Shown here: one piece after another, positions 44,658 through 53,706 of the stretch
How positions within the stretch are numbered: the stretch's first letter is position 1
Layout of the letters: each line of letters opens with the position of its first letter
Translations under genes and position numbers: made by a program
DNA from: an uncultured bacterium
Lineage (GTDB): Bacteria; Bacillota; Clostridia; Lachnospirales; Lachnospiraceae
Direction: 5' to 3'
Length of the DNA: 56,356 bases
NCBI GenBank assembly: GCA_945828315.1
Contig: CALZQA010000007.1
Span: forward strand, 1 to 56,356
The notes under the pieces: generated by a model
What the model was told of the DNA's origin: nothing
The model's input: only the letters and a program-made list of their open reading frames with translations
The model's database searches: none

Positions 44658-44675
44658 TCGAATAGGAGGTCTCGT

Positions 44676-45824
44676 ATGAGTTACGTTGTAGAAACACTGA
44701 GTAATCTCATTCATCAGACTGCCTTCTTCAATCTGACTGTAGGAAACTATTTGATGATTGCAGTTGCCTGCTTCTTCCTGTATCTCGCGATCAAGAAGGA
44801 GTACGAGCCGCTTTTGCTTCTGCCGATCGCATTCGGTATGCTGCTCGTAAACATTTACCCGGATATTATGATCCATCCGGAAGATGCAAGCAATGGCGTA
44901 GGTGGATTACTCTATTATTTTTATCAGTTAGACGAGTGGTCAATTCTGCCGTCCCTAATCTTTATGGGTGTCGGCGCTATGACTGACTTTGGACCGCTGA
45001 TTGCGAATCCGATCAGCTTCCTTTTAGGTGCGGCAGCACAGTTTGGAATATACATGGCATATTTTATGGCTATCTTTATGGGATTCAACGACAAAGCAGC
45101 CGCTGCGATCTCCATCATCGGTGGAGCAGACGGTCCGACATCGATCTTCCTTGCCGGTAAGCTCGGGCAGACGGGGCTTATGGGCCCGATTGCGGTGGCA
45201 GCGTATTCTTACATGGCGCTCGTTCCCATTATACAGCCGCCCATTATGAAGGCGCTTACCACAAAGAAAGAGCGTCAGATCAAGATGGAAAATCTGCGTC
45301 CGGTTACCAAACTGGAGAAGATCCTGTTCCCCATCGTAGTTACTATCGTTGTATGTATGGTACTTCCTACAACAGCTCCGTTAGTAGGTATGTTAATGCT
45401 TGGTAATCTGTTCCGTGAGTCCGGCGTTGTCCGCCAGCTTCAGGAGACAGCATCCAATGCGCTGATGTATATCGTCGTTATTTTACTTGGTACTTCCGTT
45501 GGTGCAACTACAAGTGCAGAGGCATTCTTAAATGTCAGCACTTTAAAGATCGTTGCGCTTGGACTGATCGCATTTGCAGTCGGTACAGCATCCGGTGTTC
45601 TGATCGGTAAACTGTTATGCTGGATCACAAAGGGCAAGATCAATCCGCTCATCGGATCTGCCGGTGTATCAGCCGTACCTATGGCAGCACGTGTATCCCA
45701 GAAGGTCGGAGCAGAAGAAGATCCTACCAACTTCCTGCTGATGCACGCAATGGGACCGAACGTTGCCGGTGTTATCGGTACTGCAGTCGCAGCCGGAACA
45801 TTTATGGCTATTTTCGGAATCTAA
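44676..45824 (+). CDS. Na+-pumping decarboxylase beta subunit
   Basis: A 382-residue polytopic membrane protein of the OadB/MmdB/GcdB family. It decarboxylates carboxybiotin and exports Na+. The conserved loop GGADGPTSIFLAGKLG holds the Asp that corresponds to Asp203 of OadB, and the C-terminal NFLLMHAMGPNVAGVIGTAV is also conserved. About nine hydrophobic segments are visible. The family's direction is outward Na+ pumping driven by decarboxylation. TAGGAGG precedes the ATG, 18 bases after the biotin carrier. Confidence 0.96.
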   Translation: MSYVVETLSNLIHQTAFFNLTVGNYLMIAVACFFLYLAIKKEYEPLLLLPIAFGMLLVNIYPDIMIHPEDASNGVGGLLYYFYQLDEWSILPSLIFMGVGAMTDFGPLIANPISFLLGAAAQFGIYMAYFMAIFMGFNDKAAAAISIIGGADGPTSIFLAGKLGQTGLMGPIAVAAYSYMALVPIIQPPIMKALTTKKERQIKMENLRPVTKLEKILFPIVVTIVVCMVLPTTAPLVGMLMLGNLFRESGVVRQLQETASNALMYIVVILLGTSVGATTSAEAFLNVSTLKIVALGLIAFAVGTASGVLIGKLLCWITKGKINPLIGSAGVSAVPMAARVSQKVGAEEDPTNFLLMHAMGPNVAGVIGTAVAAGTFMAIFGI

Positions 45825-45847
45825 TATAAAAGGAGGAAAACGAAACG

Positions 45848-47260
45848 ATGTCAGAAAAGAAACCGTTAAAAATAACAGAGACCGTCTTGCGTGATGCACA
45901 TCAGTCTCTGATTGCTACAAGAATGACTACCGAGCAGATGCTTCCTATTATCGACAAGATGGATAAGGTCGGCTATCATGCTGTAGAGTGTTGGGGTGGA
46001 GCTACTTTTGATGCCTCCCTTCGCTTCTTAAAAGAAGATCCGTGGGATCGTCTGCGCAAGTTAAGAGCAGGCTTTAAAAATACCAAGTTACAGATGCTGT
46101 TCCGTGGACAGAACATTTTAGGTTATCGTCCGTATGCGGATGATGTAGTAGAGTACTTCGTACAGAAGTCTATTGCAAACGGTATCGATATCATCCGTAT
46201 TTTTGATTGCTTAAATGATCTTAGAAACCTGCAGACCGCAGTTACTGCTACCAATAAAGAGGGCGGACATGCACAGGTCGCTTTAAGTTATACGTTAGGT
46301 GATGCTTACACTCTGGAGTATTGGACAGAGATGGCCAAGAAGGTAGAGGACATGGGTGCAAATTCTCTGTGTATCAAGGATATGGCAGGTTTGCTGACTC
46401 CTTATAAGGCAGAGGAACTGGTGAAAGCTCTGAAAGAGACAGTTGATATTCCGATCGAGCTTCATACACATTATACTTCCGGCGTTGCTTCCATGACTTA
46501 CATGAAGGCTGTTGAGGCAGGATGTGATATCATTGATACCGCAATGTCTCCCTTCGCTCTGGGAACAAGCCAGCCTGCAACTGAAGTTATGGCAGAGGCA
46601 TTCAAGGGCACTGTTTATGATCCCGGATTCGACCAGATGCTCTTAAAGGAGATCGCAGATTACTTCCGTCCGATGCGTGAGGAGGCGATCAAGAGCGGAC
46701 TTTTGAATCCGAAGGTGCTCGGTGTAGACATCCAGACTTTACTGTACCAGGTTCCCGGCGGAATGCTTTCTAACATGGTATCACAGTTAAAAGAGCAGAA
46801 TGCAGAGGATAAGTATATGGAAGTGCTTGAGGAGATCCCCAGAGTTCGTAAGGATCTTGGTGAACCGCCGCTTGTTACACCTTCTTCACAGATCGTCGGT
46901 ACACAGGCTGTATTCAATGTGCTGATGGGCGAGCGCTATAAAGTCGCTACAAAGGAGACTAAGGATGTACTGCTTGGCAAGTATGGTCAGACTGTAAAGC
47001 CATTTAATCCTGAAGTTGTTGATAAGGTTCTGGGAGAGGACAAGAAGAATGCGATCACCTGCCGCTATGCGGATCTCTTAGAGCCTGAGTTAGATAAGAT
47101 CGAGGCTGAGATGAAGCAGTGGAAGCAGCAGGATGAGGATGTATTAACTTATGCATTATTCCCTCAGGTTGCAACCGAGTTCTTCAAATATCGTCAGGCA
47201 CAGCAGACAAAGGTTGACCCTGCTGTGGCAGACGAGAAAAACAAAGCATATCCGGTTTAA
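45848..47260 (+). CDS. Pyruvate/oxaloacetate carboxyltransferase subunit (no biotin domain)
   Basis: A 470-residue TIM-barrel carboxyltransferase of the OadA/PycB/5S type. Signs are TETVLRDAHQSLIATRM at the start, CIKDMAGLL with the Lys that becomes carboxylated, and IELHTHYTSG for the metal-binding His residues. The PYC_OADA domain is present at about 310-450. The sequence stops at 470 residues, before the biotinyl domain that ends many OadA proteins. It thus resembles the 5S subunit of Propionibacterium transcarboxylase. It must work with the separate biotin carrier two genes upstream. AAAGGAGG precedes ATG 45848. It ends the operon. Confidence 0.95.
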   Translation: MSEKKPLKITETVLRDAHQSLIATRMTTEQMLPIIDKMDKVGYHAVECWGGATFDASLRFLKEDPWDRLRKLRAGFKNTKLQMLFRGQNILGYRPYADDVVEYFVQKSIANGIDIIRIFDCLNDLRNLQTAVTATNKEGGHAQVALSYTLGDAYTLEYWTEMAKKVEDMGANSLCIKDMAGLLTPYKAEELVKALKETVDIPIELHTHYTSGVASMTYMKAVEAGCDIIDTAMSPFALGTSQPATEVMAEAFKGTVYDPGFDQMLLKEIADYFRPMREEAIKSGLLNPKVLGVDIQTLLYQVPGGMLSNMVSQLKEQNAEDKYMEVLEEIPRVRKDLGEPPLVTPSSQIVGTQAVFNVLMGERYKVATKETKDVLLGKYGQTVKPFNPEVVDKVLGEDKKNAITCRYADLLEPELDKIEAEMKQWKQQDEDVLTYALFPQVATEFFKYRQAQQTKVDPAVADEKNKAYPV

Positions 47261-47278
47261 ACCGGTATCATCATGAAT

Positions 47279-47354
47279 AAAAAAGGCTGCTACAAAAGAA
47301 TGACAACAAAAACCACTTCCCATGTTGATTCATTCCGGCGTAGCAGCCTTTTTT
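47279..47354 (+). terminator. Long-stem terminator after the carboxyltransferase operon
   Basis: A 15-bp perfect stem (47279-47293 with 47340-47354, core GGCTGCTAC) closes a 46-base loop. The loop holds another helix: GAATGA and CAACA pair with TGTTG and TCATTC across a two-base bulge. A6 and T6 ends allow termination on either strand. Confidence 0.85.
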
Positions 47355-47368
47355 AATTACAATAACGC

Positions 47369-47397
47369 TTGACGAAAAAAACAAAAGGGGGTAGCAT
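47369..47397 (+). promoter_or_regulatory. Predicted promoter of the L,D-transpeptidase operon
   Basis: -35 TTGACG (47369-47374) and -10 TAGCAT (47392-47397) are 17 bases apart. A short inverted repeat GTTA-CAAAA-TAAC lies in the leader near 47425-47437. Confidence 0.6.
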
Positions 47398-47454
47398 AGA
47401 GGTATCGGTGTCTCGCCGGTAAAGTGTTACAAAATAACTTTTGGGAGGATGTTT

Positions 47455-48885
47455 ATGAGAATTAATAAGAGTAAAAAAAGGAGTGCCTTATTGATGGCGC
47501 TGCTTTTAACCGCATCTATTCTTTGGGGGTCTGCCTGGAATGTTCAGAGCGTACAGGCAGCTACAAGCAATTATTATATAAAGATCAATAAGGGAACGAA
47601 CGTAGTAACGGTCTATAAACAGGATGGAACGCCCTACACGGCGTTTACATGTTCAACCGGTTATGCGACACCGGTCGGCACTTTCCACACGATGGCAAAA
47701 TATCGTTGGTGGACACTGGACGGTCCAAGCTATGGGCAGTACTGTACACGTATTACGGGATCGATCCTGTTTCACTCTGTCTGGTATTATCAGCAGACGA
47801 AAAACAGTCAGTCTTATACGCAGTACAACAAGCTCGGAACGACAGCTTCTCATGGTTGCTGCAGACTGACAGTGGCAGCCGCCAAGTGGATCTATGATAA
47901 TTGTCCGGTTGGAACGAAGGTGGTTATTTTTAACGGTTCTTCAAAGGACGATCCGCTTGGAAAACCTAGTACGATCAAGGTAAAAGGATACAGTGGATGG
48001 GATCCGACAGATCCGGATAAGGATAATCCGTATAAAACAAAATCCACAAAGCCGGTGATCTCTGTATCGAAAAAAACGATTGCATATGGTTCTAAATTAG
48101 GTGATGGAAACATGACCTGTAAAGATTCCGGCGGATTTGATATTACAGACTGGGTAAAGATGACGGGAAAGGTCAACACCAAAAAGGTTGGAAGCTATAC
48201 GGTGAAATATTCCGTCATTGATTCCTTTGGACGGACCGCCACAAAGAAAGTAACTTATAAGGTTGTTGATAATAAAGCGGCGACACTTACCGGAGTGAAG
48301 TCAACAGCTACCGTAGCATGCGGAGATACACGGAATATGCTTGCCGGCTTAAAGGCAAAGGATGCCGCCGGGGTGAATCTGACAAGTAAAATTGCTACAT
48401 ATGTGAAAGAACCCGGAAGTGACAGTTATGTAAAATGTAAAGATAAAAACTATACATTTACAATGGCCGGAACCTATTATGTCAAGTACATCGTTAAGAA
48501 TCCGAACAATGGTATAAAAACCACAAAGAAACAGACAATAACTGTTATTGACAATGGTGTTCCGACACTCACATGCAAAAATAATTGGGAAGACATCTGC
48601 CCTGCTGCAAGTACGCGTACACTTTACTGGGATATTATGATGATGGATGTGACCGCATTGCTTCCGAGCGGTGAGGATATTTCCGAATCAGTTCAGATTA
48701 CGATCACAGCGCCGGACGGAAGCTCGGCAACGATCGTTCAGGGAGAGTGTTACACGTTCAGCGAGAACGGCACTTATACGCTGACTTATAAAGTAACAAA
48801 TCCGAATTCCGGAAAGTCGACGGAACAGAAGAGAGCGCTGATATTTGCGGATGAGACACAGGCGGAGGTTGTTTCAAATGAGTAA
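47455..48885 (+). CDS. L,D-transpeptidase (YkuD) with Ig-like repeats
   Basis: A 476-residue exported enzyme that cross-links wall peptides by a penicillin-insensitive route. A signal peptide of about 35 residues ends in VQA-ATS. The YkuD catalytic domain (about 39-165) has His107 and the motif SHGCCRL with nucleophile Cys135. Ig-like or DUF5011-type beta domains follow: about 205-275 (DITDWVKMTGKV...), 280-375 and 380-470. The start ATG 47455 is chosen because GGGAGG lies six bases before it; an ATG two codons earlier is too close. It overlaps the RpiR gene by 8 bases. No sortase motif is seen. Confidence 0.9.
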   Translation: MRINKSKKRSALLMALLLTASILWGSAWNVQSVQAATSNYYIKINKGTNVVTVYKQDGTPYTAFTCSTGYATPVGTFHTMAKYRWWTLDGPSYGQYCTRITGSILFHSVWYYQQTKNSQSYTQYNKLGTTASHGCCRLTVAAAKWIYDNCPVGTKVVIFNGSSKDDPLGKPSTIKVKGYSGWDPTDPDKDNPYKTKSTKPVISVSKKTIAYGSKLGDGNMTCKDSGGFDITDWVKMTGKVNTKKVGSYTVKYSVIDSFGRTATKKVTYKVVDNKAATLTGVKSTATVACGDTRNMLAGLKAKDAAGVNLTSKIATYVKEPGSDSYVKCKDKNYTFTMAGTYYVKYIVKNPNNGIKTTKKQTITVIDNGVPTLTCKNNWEDICPAASTRTLYWDIMMMDVTALLPSGEDISESVQITITAPDGSSATIVQGECYTFSENGTYTLTYKVTNPNSGKSTEQKRALIFADETQAEVVSNE

Positions 48886-49804
48886 TACAAATGAGCTGAC
48901 GAACCGCATCAACCAGGCGTACGGCAGCATGAGCAAGGGGCAGAAGCTCCTTGCTACCTATATTACAGACAATTATGACAAGGCTGTTTTTCTAACGGCT
49001 GCAAAGCTGGGTGAGGTTGTGGGCGTCAGCGAATCTACTGTTGTGCGCTTCGCATCCCACCTGGGCTATAAAGGTTATCCTGAGTTCCAGAAAGCGCTTG
49101 AGGAAATGGTCCGTAATAAGCTGAATTCCATTCAGCGCATGGAGGTCACTTACGGCAGGATCTCCCAGTCGCAGATTCTAGAGACGGTTTTACAGGCAGA
49201 TGCGGAGAAGATCAAATATACGCTGGAAAACATTGATCAGAATGCATTTGAGATGGCGGTTGACACGATCCTGAAAGCAAAAACGATCTATATCGTTGGG
49301 ATCCGCAGCTGTGCGCCGCTGGCCAGTTTCCTTGCGTTTTATCTGAATCTGATGTTTGACCATGTGGTGCAGCTGAATACAAACAATTCCAGTGAGCTGT
49401 TTGAGCAGATGGTGCGTATCAATAATGAGGATGTGATCATCGGTATCAGTTTTCCGCGTTATTCGATGCGCACGTTAAAAGCAATGGAATTTGCCAATAA
49501 TCGTAATGCAAAGGTGATCACACTGACTGACAGCGTCCATTCACCGATGAACCTGTATTCCTCTTGCAATCTGATTGCCAGCAGTGATATGGCATCCATC
49601 GTGGATTCACTTGTCGCACCACTCAGTGTGATCAATGCCTTGATCGTGGCGCTGTGCATGAAAAAACGCGGTGAAGTTGTAAAAACGCTGGAAGAACTGG
49701 AAAATATCTGGGATGAGTACCAGGTTTATGAGAGTGACGAGATCAACTATATTGATGACTCTTTGAAAATGCGATATGCAAAATTAGGAGATGAAGATGC
49801 GTGA
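48878..49804 (+). CDS. RpiR-family transcriptional regulator
   Basis: A 308-residue regulator with an N-terminal HTH_6 domain (about 1-80, with LGEVVGVSESTVVRFASHLGY) and a SIS sugar-phosphate isomerase-like domain (about 110-250, starting TIYIVGIRSCAPLAS). RpiR proteins usually respond to phosphosugars. The ATG at 48878 overlaps the L,D-transpeptidase stop by 8 bases (ATGAGTAA) and has GGAGG upstream. No sugar-uptake or amino-sugar gene is adjacent. A role linked to wall-sugar status is possible by position only. Confidence 0.93.
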   Translation: MSNTNELTNRINQAYGSMSKGQKLLATYITDNYDKAVFLTAAKLGEVVGVSESTVVRFASHLGYKGYPEFQKALEEMVRNKLNSIQRMEVTYGRISQSQILETVLQADAEKIKYTLENIDQNAFEMAVDTILKAKTIYIVGIRSCAPLASFLAFYLNLMFDHVVQLNTNNSSELFEQMVRINNEDVIIGISFPRYSMRTLKAMEFANNRNAKVITLTDSVHSPMNLYSSCNLIASSDMASIVDSLVAPLSVINALIVALCMKKRGEVVKTLEELENIWDEYQVYESDEINYIDDSLKMRYAKLGDEDA

Positions 49805-51062
49805 GCTTGAACTGATCGTGGTCGGTGCCGGAGCCGCCGGGATGATGGCGGCAATCTCGGCAGCGGAAAACGGTATTCCGGGCACAAAGATCCTTGTGTT
49901 GGAGCGCAACGAAAAACCCGGTAAGAAAATCTATATCACCGGAAAAGGAAGATGTAATCTGACAAATGCCTGCGATATGGAGGAACTGTTTTTGAATGTT
50001 CCCCGGCAGGCAAAGTTTTTATATAGTGCTTTTTATACCTTCAGCAATGAGCAGGTGATCGAATTTTTTGAACGTGCAGGTATGAAAACGAAAGTGGAAC
50101 GTGGAAACCGTGTGTTTCCGGTATCTGATCATGCGTCGGATGTGATCGGTGCACTGAAGCGGATGATGGACCGACTGGATATTCAAGTGGAATATCATGC
50201 ACGTGTCCGGCAGATACTTACAGGAGAAGGTGTAGTCAGCGGTGTGCGGCTGGAGGATGGCAGAACATTTCATGCCGGACAGGTACTGATCGCAACCGGC
50301 GGAAAGTCTTATCCCACCACCGGATCCAGCGGGGATGGATACACACTTGCACAGTCACTGGGACATACTGTTACGGAACTCCGTCCGTCATTGGTGCCTT
50401 TTACCGTGGCAGAGGAGGATGTGATCCATATGCAGGGTCTGGCTCCCAAAAATGTGCGTGTACAGATCATTGATCCTGCACACCCGAAAAAAGTGTTGTT
50501 TGAAGATTTCGGAGAAATGCTTTTCACTCATTTCGGAGTGAGCGGACCGCTGATGCTTTCGGCAAGTTCTGTTGTTAATGATGAGATCGCAAAGGAAAAA
50601 CTGACACTTTTGATCGACTGGAAGCCCGCAATCACTGAGGAACAGCTTGATAAGAGGATTTTAAAGGATTTTGAGGAAAATCAGAATAAACAGTATAAAA
50701 ATGCATTGTCCGGTCTGGCTCCGGCAAAGCTGCTTCCGGTATTGATGAGGCGGAGCGGAATTCCGGAGGAGAAAAAGGTCAATGAGATCACGCGCGAGGA
50801 GAGAAAGATGCTGGTCCGTTGCCTGAAAGCATTTTCCGTCACGCTGACGGGACTTCGGGATTTTAATGAGGCGATCATTACGAGAGGTGGCATTTCTTTA
50901 AAAGAAGTCAATCCGTCCACTATGGAGTCAAAGCTGGTACAGGGACTGATGTTTGCGGGCGAAGTGCTGGATCTGGATGCTTTCACCGGAGGGTTTAACT
51001 TACAGATCGCATGGTCTACCGGGTATCTGGCCGGACTTTGCGCAGCAGAAAACTATAAATGA
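49797..51062 (+). CDS. HI0933/BaiN-family flavoprotein
   Basis: A 421-residue FAD-dependent oxidoreductase. The N-terminal dinucleotide fold (VVGAGAAGMMAAISAAE) is followed by GRCNLTNAC and VFPVSDHASDV, and the C-terminal GGFNLQIAWSTGYLAG is typical of the HI0933/BaiN family. Substrate is unknown for most members; BaiN itself acts on bile-acid intermediates. Nothing here supports a bile-acid role, and the family is widespread in Clostridia. The ATG at 49797 overlaps the RpiR stop by 8 bases (ATGCGTGA), with AGGAG six bases before it. It is followed by cmk. Confidence 0.9.
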   Translation: MRELELIVVGAGAAGMMAAISAAENGIPGTKILVLERNEKPGKKIYITGKGRCNLTNACDMEELFLNVPRQAKFLYSAFYTFSNEQVIEFFERAGMKTKVERGNRVFPVSDHASDVIGALKRMMDRLDIQVEYHARVRQILTGEGVVSGVRLEDGRTFHAGQVLIATGGKSYPTTGSSGDGYTLAQSLGHTVTELRPSLVPFTVAEEDVIHMQGLAPKNVRVQIIDPAHPKKVLFEDFGEMLFTHFGVSGPLMLSASSVVNDEIAKEKLTLLIDWKPAITEEQLDKRILKDFEENQNKQYKNALSGLAPAKLLPVLMRRSGIPEEKKVNEITREERKMLVRCLKAFSVTLTGLRDFNEAIITRGGISLKEVNPSTMESKLVQGLMFAGEVLDLDAFTGGFNLQIAWSTGYLAGLCAAENYK

Positions 51063-51080
51063 TTACAAGGAGAAGATAAA

Positions 51081-51755
51081 ATGGCATTTAACATTGCAAT
51101 TGACGGACCTGCGGGAGCAGGAAAGAGTACGATCGCAAAAACATTGGCAAAGGAACTGGGGTTTGTATATGTAGATACCGGTGCGATGTACCGTGCGATG
51201 GCATATTATTTTTTACAGCAGGGGATCGATAAAGATGATGAGGCCGGAATTACAGCCGCAGTAGACGGCGCAGATGTCACGATCCGCTATGAGGAAGGTG
51301 CCCAGCAGGTGCTTTTAAATGGTGAAAATGTCACTGGAAGCCTGCGTACGGAGCAGGTCGGCAATATGGCATCCGCCACGAGCATTTATCCGGCTGTTCG
51401 TACAAAACTTGTGGCACTGCAGCAGAAGCTGGCAAAGACCACGGATGTTATCATGGATGGAAGAGACATCGGAACGTGCGTGCTTCCGGATGCACAGGTC
51501 AAGATCTATCTGACGGCAAGTGTGGAAACACGAGCAGACCGGCGGTATAAGGAATTGATCGAGAAAGGTGAGACGGCAGACCTGGCGAAGATCGCTGCAG
51601 ATATTGAGGAACGGGATTATCGGGACATGCACCGTGAAATGTCACCGCTTCGTCAGGCTGAGGATGCGTTGCTTGTGGATTCTTCCGAGATGAGTATTGA
51701 TGAAGTGGTGGCTGCGATCCGTGCGATTGCTGCAGAGAAGCGAGGACGGGAATGA
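51081..51755 (+). CDS. cmk: Cytidylate kinase
   Basis: Phosphorylates CMP and dCMP with ATP. The 224-residue enzyme has the P-loop IDGPAGAGKSTIAK (about 6-19), the motif YVDTGAMYRAM, and MDGRDIGTCVLPDAQVKIYL. AAGGAGAAG precedes the ATG. It overlaps ispH by 4 bases (ATGA). The cmk-ispH-rpsA order is common in Clostridia. Confidence 0.96.
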   Translation: MAFNIAIDGPAGAGKSTIAKTLAKELGFVYVDTGAMYRAMAYYFLQQGIDKDDEAGITAAVDGADVTIRYEEGAQQVLLNGENVTGSLRTEQVGNMASATSIYPAVRTKLVALQQKLAKTTDVIMDGRDIGTCVLPDAQVKIYLTASVETRADRRYKELIEKGETADLAKIAADIEERDYRDMHREMSPLRQAEDALLVDSSEMSIDEVVAAIRAIAAEKRGRE

Positions 51756-52609
51756 ATGTGACAGTAGCTAAGAGCGCCGGATTTTGTTTTGGCGTGAAGC
51801 GGGCGGTAGAGCTCGTATATGAACAGACAAAAAAAGAAGGACCGCTTTACACTTACGGGCCGATCATTCATAATGAGGAGGTCGTTAAGGATCTGGAAAA
51901 ACGTGGCGTCCGCGTCATCGAGTCGCTGGAACAGTTGGAAGAACTGGAAAAAGGAAGAGTGATCATCCGTTCTCACGGTGTCGGAAAGTCGGTTCAGGAG
52001 CAGATCGAGGCGGCAGGATTTGAAGTGCTTGATGCGACATGTCCCTTTGTAAAGAAAATTCACCGGATCGTGGCAGAGCATTCGGAAGCCGGAGAACACA
52101 TCATTATCATCGGCAATCCTACGCATCCGGAAGTAGAGGGAATCTGTGGCTGGTGTGATCCGGAGAACACGACAGTCATTGAATCCGTACAGGATGCCGA
52201 AAATTTTACGCTTTCTGAGAAAAAAAGTGTGTGTATCGTGTCCCAAACGACATATAACAACAATAAATTTAAGAATTTAGTTGAAATTATCGAGAATAAA
52301 GGTTATTATATTAGTGTATGTATTTTGAATACTATCTGTAATGCGACGGATGAACGCCAGACAGAAGCGCGGTCGCTTGCAAAAAAGTCGCAGGCAATGA
52401 TCGTTGTGGGAGGCAGCCATAGCTCCAATACGCAGAAGCTATTTGAGATATGTAAGGATGAATGTAAAAATACTTACTATATACAGACACCGGAAGATTT
52501 GGATTTGACAGAACTTCGTGGACTTGACAACGTAGGTATTACTGCAGGGGCATCCACCCCAAATAATATTATTGAGGAGGTTCAAAAGTATGTCAGAGAT
52601 GAGCTTTGA
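51752..52609 (+). CDS. ispH: 4-Hydroxy-3-methylbut-2-enyl diphosphate reductase
   Basis: The last enzyme of the MEP isoprenoid pathway, making IPP and DMAPP with a 4Fe-4S cluster. The three cluster cysteines are visible: Cys12 in AGFCFGVKRAV, one in DATCPFVKK and one in NTICNATDERQ. The substrate-binding His residues lie in GPIIHNEEV and GNPTHPEVEGI. It is 285 residues, a normal length without the S1 fusion seen in some Clostridia. It overlaps cmk by 4 bases, and its last 20 bases overlap rpsA. Confidence 0.97.
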   Translation: MNVTVAKSAGFCFGVKRAVELVYEQTKKEGPLYTYGPIIHNEEVVKDLEKRGVRVIESLEQLEELEKGRVIIRSHGVGKSVQEQIEAAGFEVLDATCPFVKKIHRIVAEHSEAGEHIIIIGNPTHPEVEGICGWCDPENTTVIESVQDAENFTLSEKKSVCIVSQTTYNNNKFKNLVEIIENKGYYISVCILNTICNATDERQTEARSLAKKSQAMIVVGGSHSSNTQKLFEICKDECKNTYYIQTPEDLDLTELRGLDNVGITAGASTPNNIIEEVQKYVRDEL

Positions 52610-53696
52610 ACAAATGCTGGAAGAGTCTTTAAAGACAATCCGACAGAATGAAATAGTGGAGGGTACGGTCATCGATGTAAAGCCGGACGAGATTGTCTTG
52701 AACATCGGATATAAGTCAGATGGAATCATCAGCCGCAGCGAGTATACCAACGAGCCCAACGTAGACCTTACCACATTAGTTTCCGTCGGAGACAAAATGG
52801 AAGCAAAAGTAAAGAGAGTAAATGACGGAGAGGGACAGGTTCTTCTTTCCTATAAAAGTCTTGCAGCAGAGAAAGGCAGCAAGCGCTTAGAGGAAGCTTT
52901 TGAGAATGGTGAAGTGCTGACTGCAAAGGTCGCACAGGTACTGACCGGAGGCTTAAGCGTGATCGTGGATGAAGCGAGAGTATTTATCCCTGCAAGTCTT
53001 GTAAGTGATACTTATGAGAAAGATCTTTCCAAGTATGAAGGACAGGATATTGAGTTCGTTATCACAGAGTTCAATCCTCGCAGACGTCGCATCATCGGTG
53101 ACAGAAAGCAGTTGGTAGCAGCAAAGAAAGCAGAGCTGCAGAAAGAGCTGTTCGAGAAGATCCAGGTTGGTGATGTGATCGAAGGAACTGTTAAGAATGT
53201 AACAGATTTCGGAGCATTTATCGATCTGGGCGGAGTTGACGGTCTGCTTCACATCTCAGAGATGAGCTGGGGCAGAATCGAGAATCCCAAGAAAGTATTT
53301 AACGTTGGTGATACCGTCAAGGTATTCATTAAGGACATCAACGATACAAAGATCGCACTTTCCATGAAATTCCCTGAGGAGAACCCTTGGAACAACGCTC
53401 AGGAGAAGTTTGCAGTTGGTACTGTTCTGAAAGGAACCGTAGCACGTATGACAGATTTCGGTGCTTTCATTGAGTTGACTCCCGGAATCGATGCATTACT
53501 TCATGTGTCACAGATCGCGAAGGAGCATATCGAGAAGCCGTCTGACGTATTAAAGATCGGACAGGAGATCGAGGCAAAGGTTGTTGACTTTAATGAAGCT
53601 GATAAGAAGATCAGCCTGAGCATGAAGGCACTGCTGGCACCCGAAGAGGATGTGGCAGAGGTTGCAGAGGAAGCACCTGCAGAGGATGCTGAGTAG
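52590..53696 (+). CDS. rpsA: Ribosomal protein S1-like (four S1 domains)
   Basis: A 368-residue RNA-binding protein with four S1 motifs. Their starts are EGTVIDVKPDEIVLNIG (about 20), AKVAQVLTGGLSVIV (about 108), EGTVKNVTDFGAFIDLG (about 193) and GTVARMTDFGAFIEL (about 279). E. coli S1 has six. Domains three and four are the best conserved. I place the start at ATG 52590, because GAGGAGG (52574-52580) is nine bases upstream; an upstream TTG overlaps that site. The start lies inside ispH in a different frame, a sign of translational coupling. An acidic tail ends the protein. Confidence 0.93.
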   Translation: MSEMSFEQMLEESLKTIRQNEIVEGTVIDVKPDEIVLNIGYKSDGIISRSEYTNEPNVDLTTLVSVGDKMEAKVKRVNDGEGQVLLSYKSLAAEKGSKRLEEAFENGEVLTAKVAQVLTGGLSVIVDEARVFIPASLVSDTYEKDLSKYEGQDIEFVITEFNPRRRRIIGDRKQLVAAKKAELQKELFEKIQVGDVIEGTVKNVTDFGAFIDLGGVDGLLHISEMSWGRIENPKKVFNVGDTVKVFIKDINDTKIALSMKFPEENPWNNAQEKFAVGTVLKGTVARMTDFGAFIELTPGIDALLHVSQIAKEHIEKPSDVLKIGQEIEAKVVDFNEADKKISLSMKALLAPEEDVAEVAEEAPAEDAE

Positions 53697-53706
53697 GATA
53701 TGAATG

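Noticed and set aside
47252-47265. 14-base palindrome over the stop codon of the last operon gene
   Set aside because: Short, with no loop or T run; the proper terminator follows at 47279-47354.
49797-51062. Bile-acid operon based on the BaiN-like protein
   Set aside because: No other bai gene is present and the HI0933 family is widespread; the name alone is not evidence.
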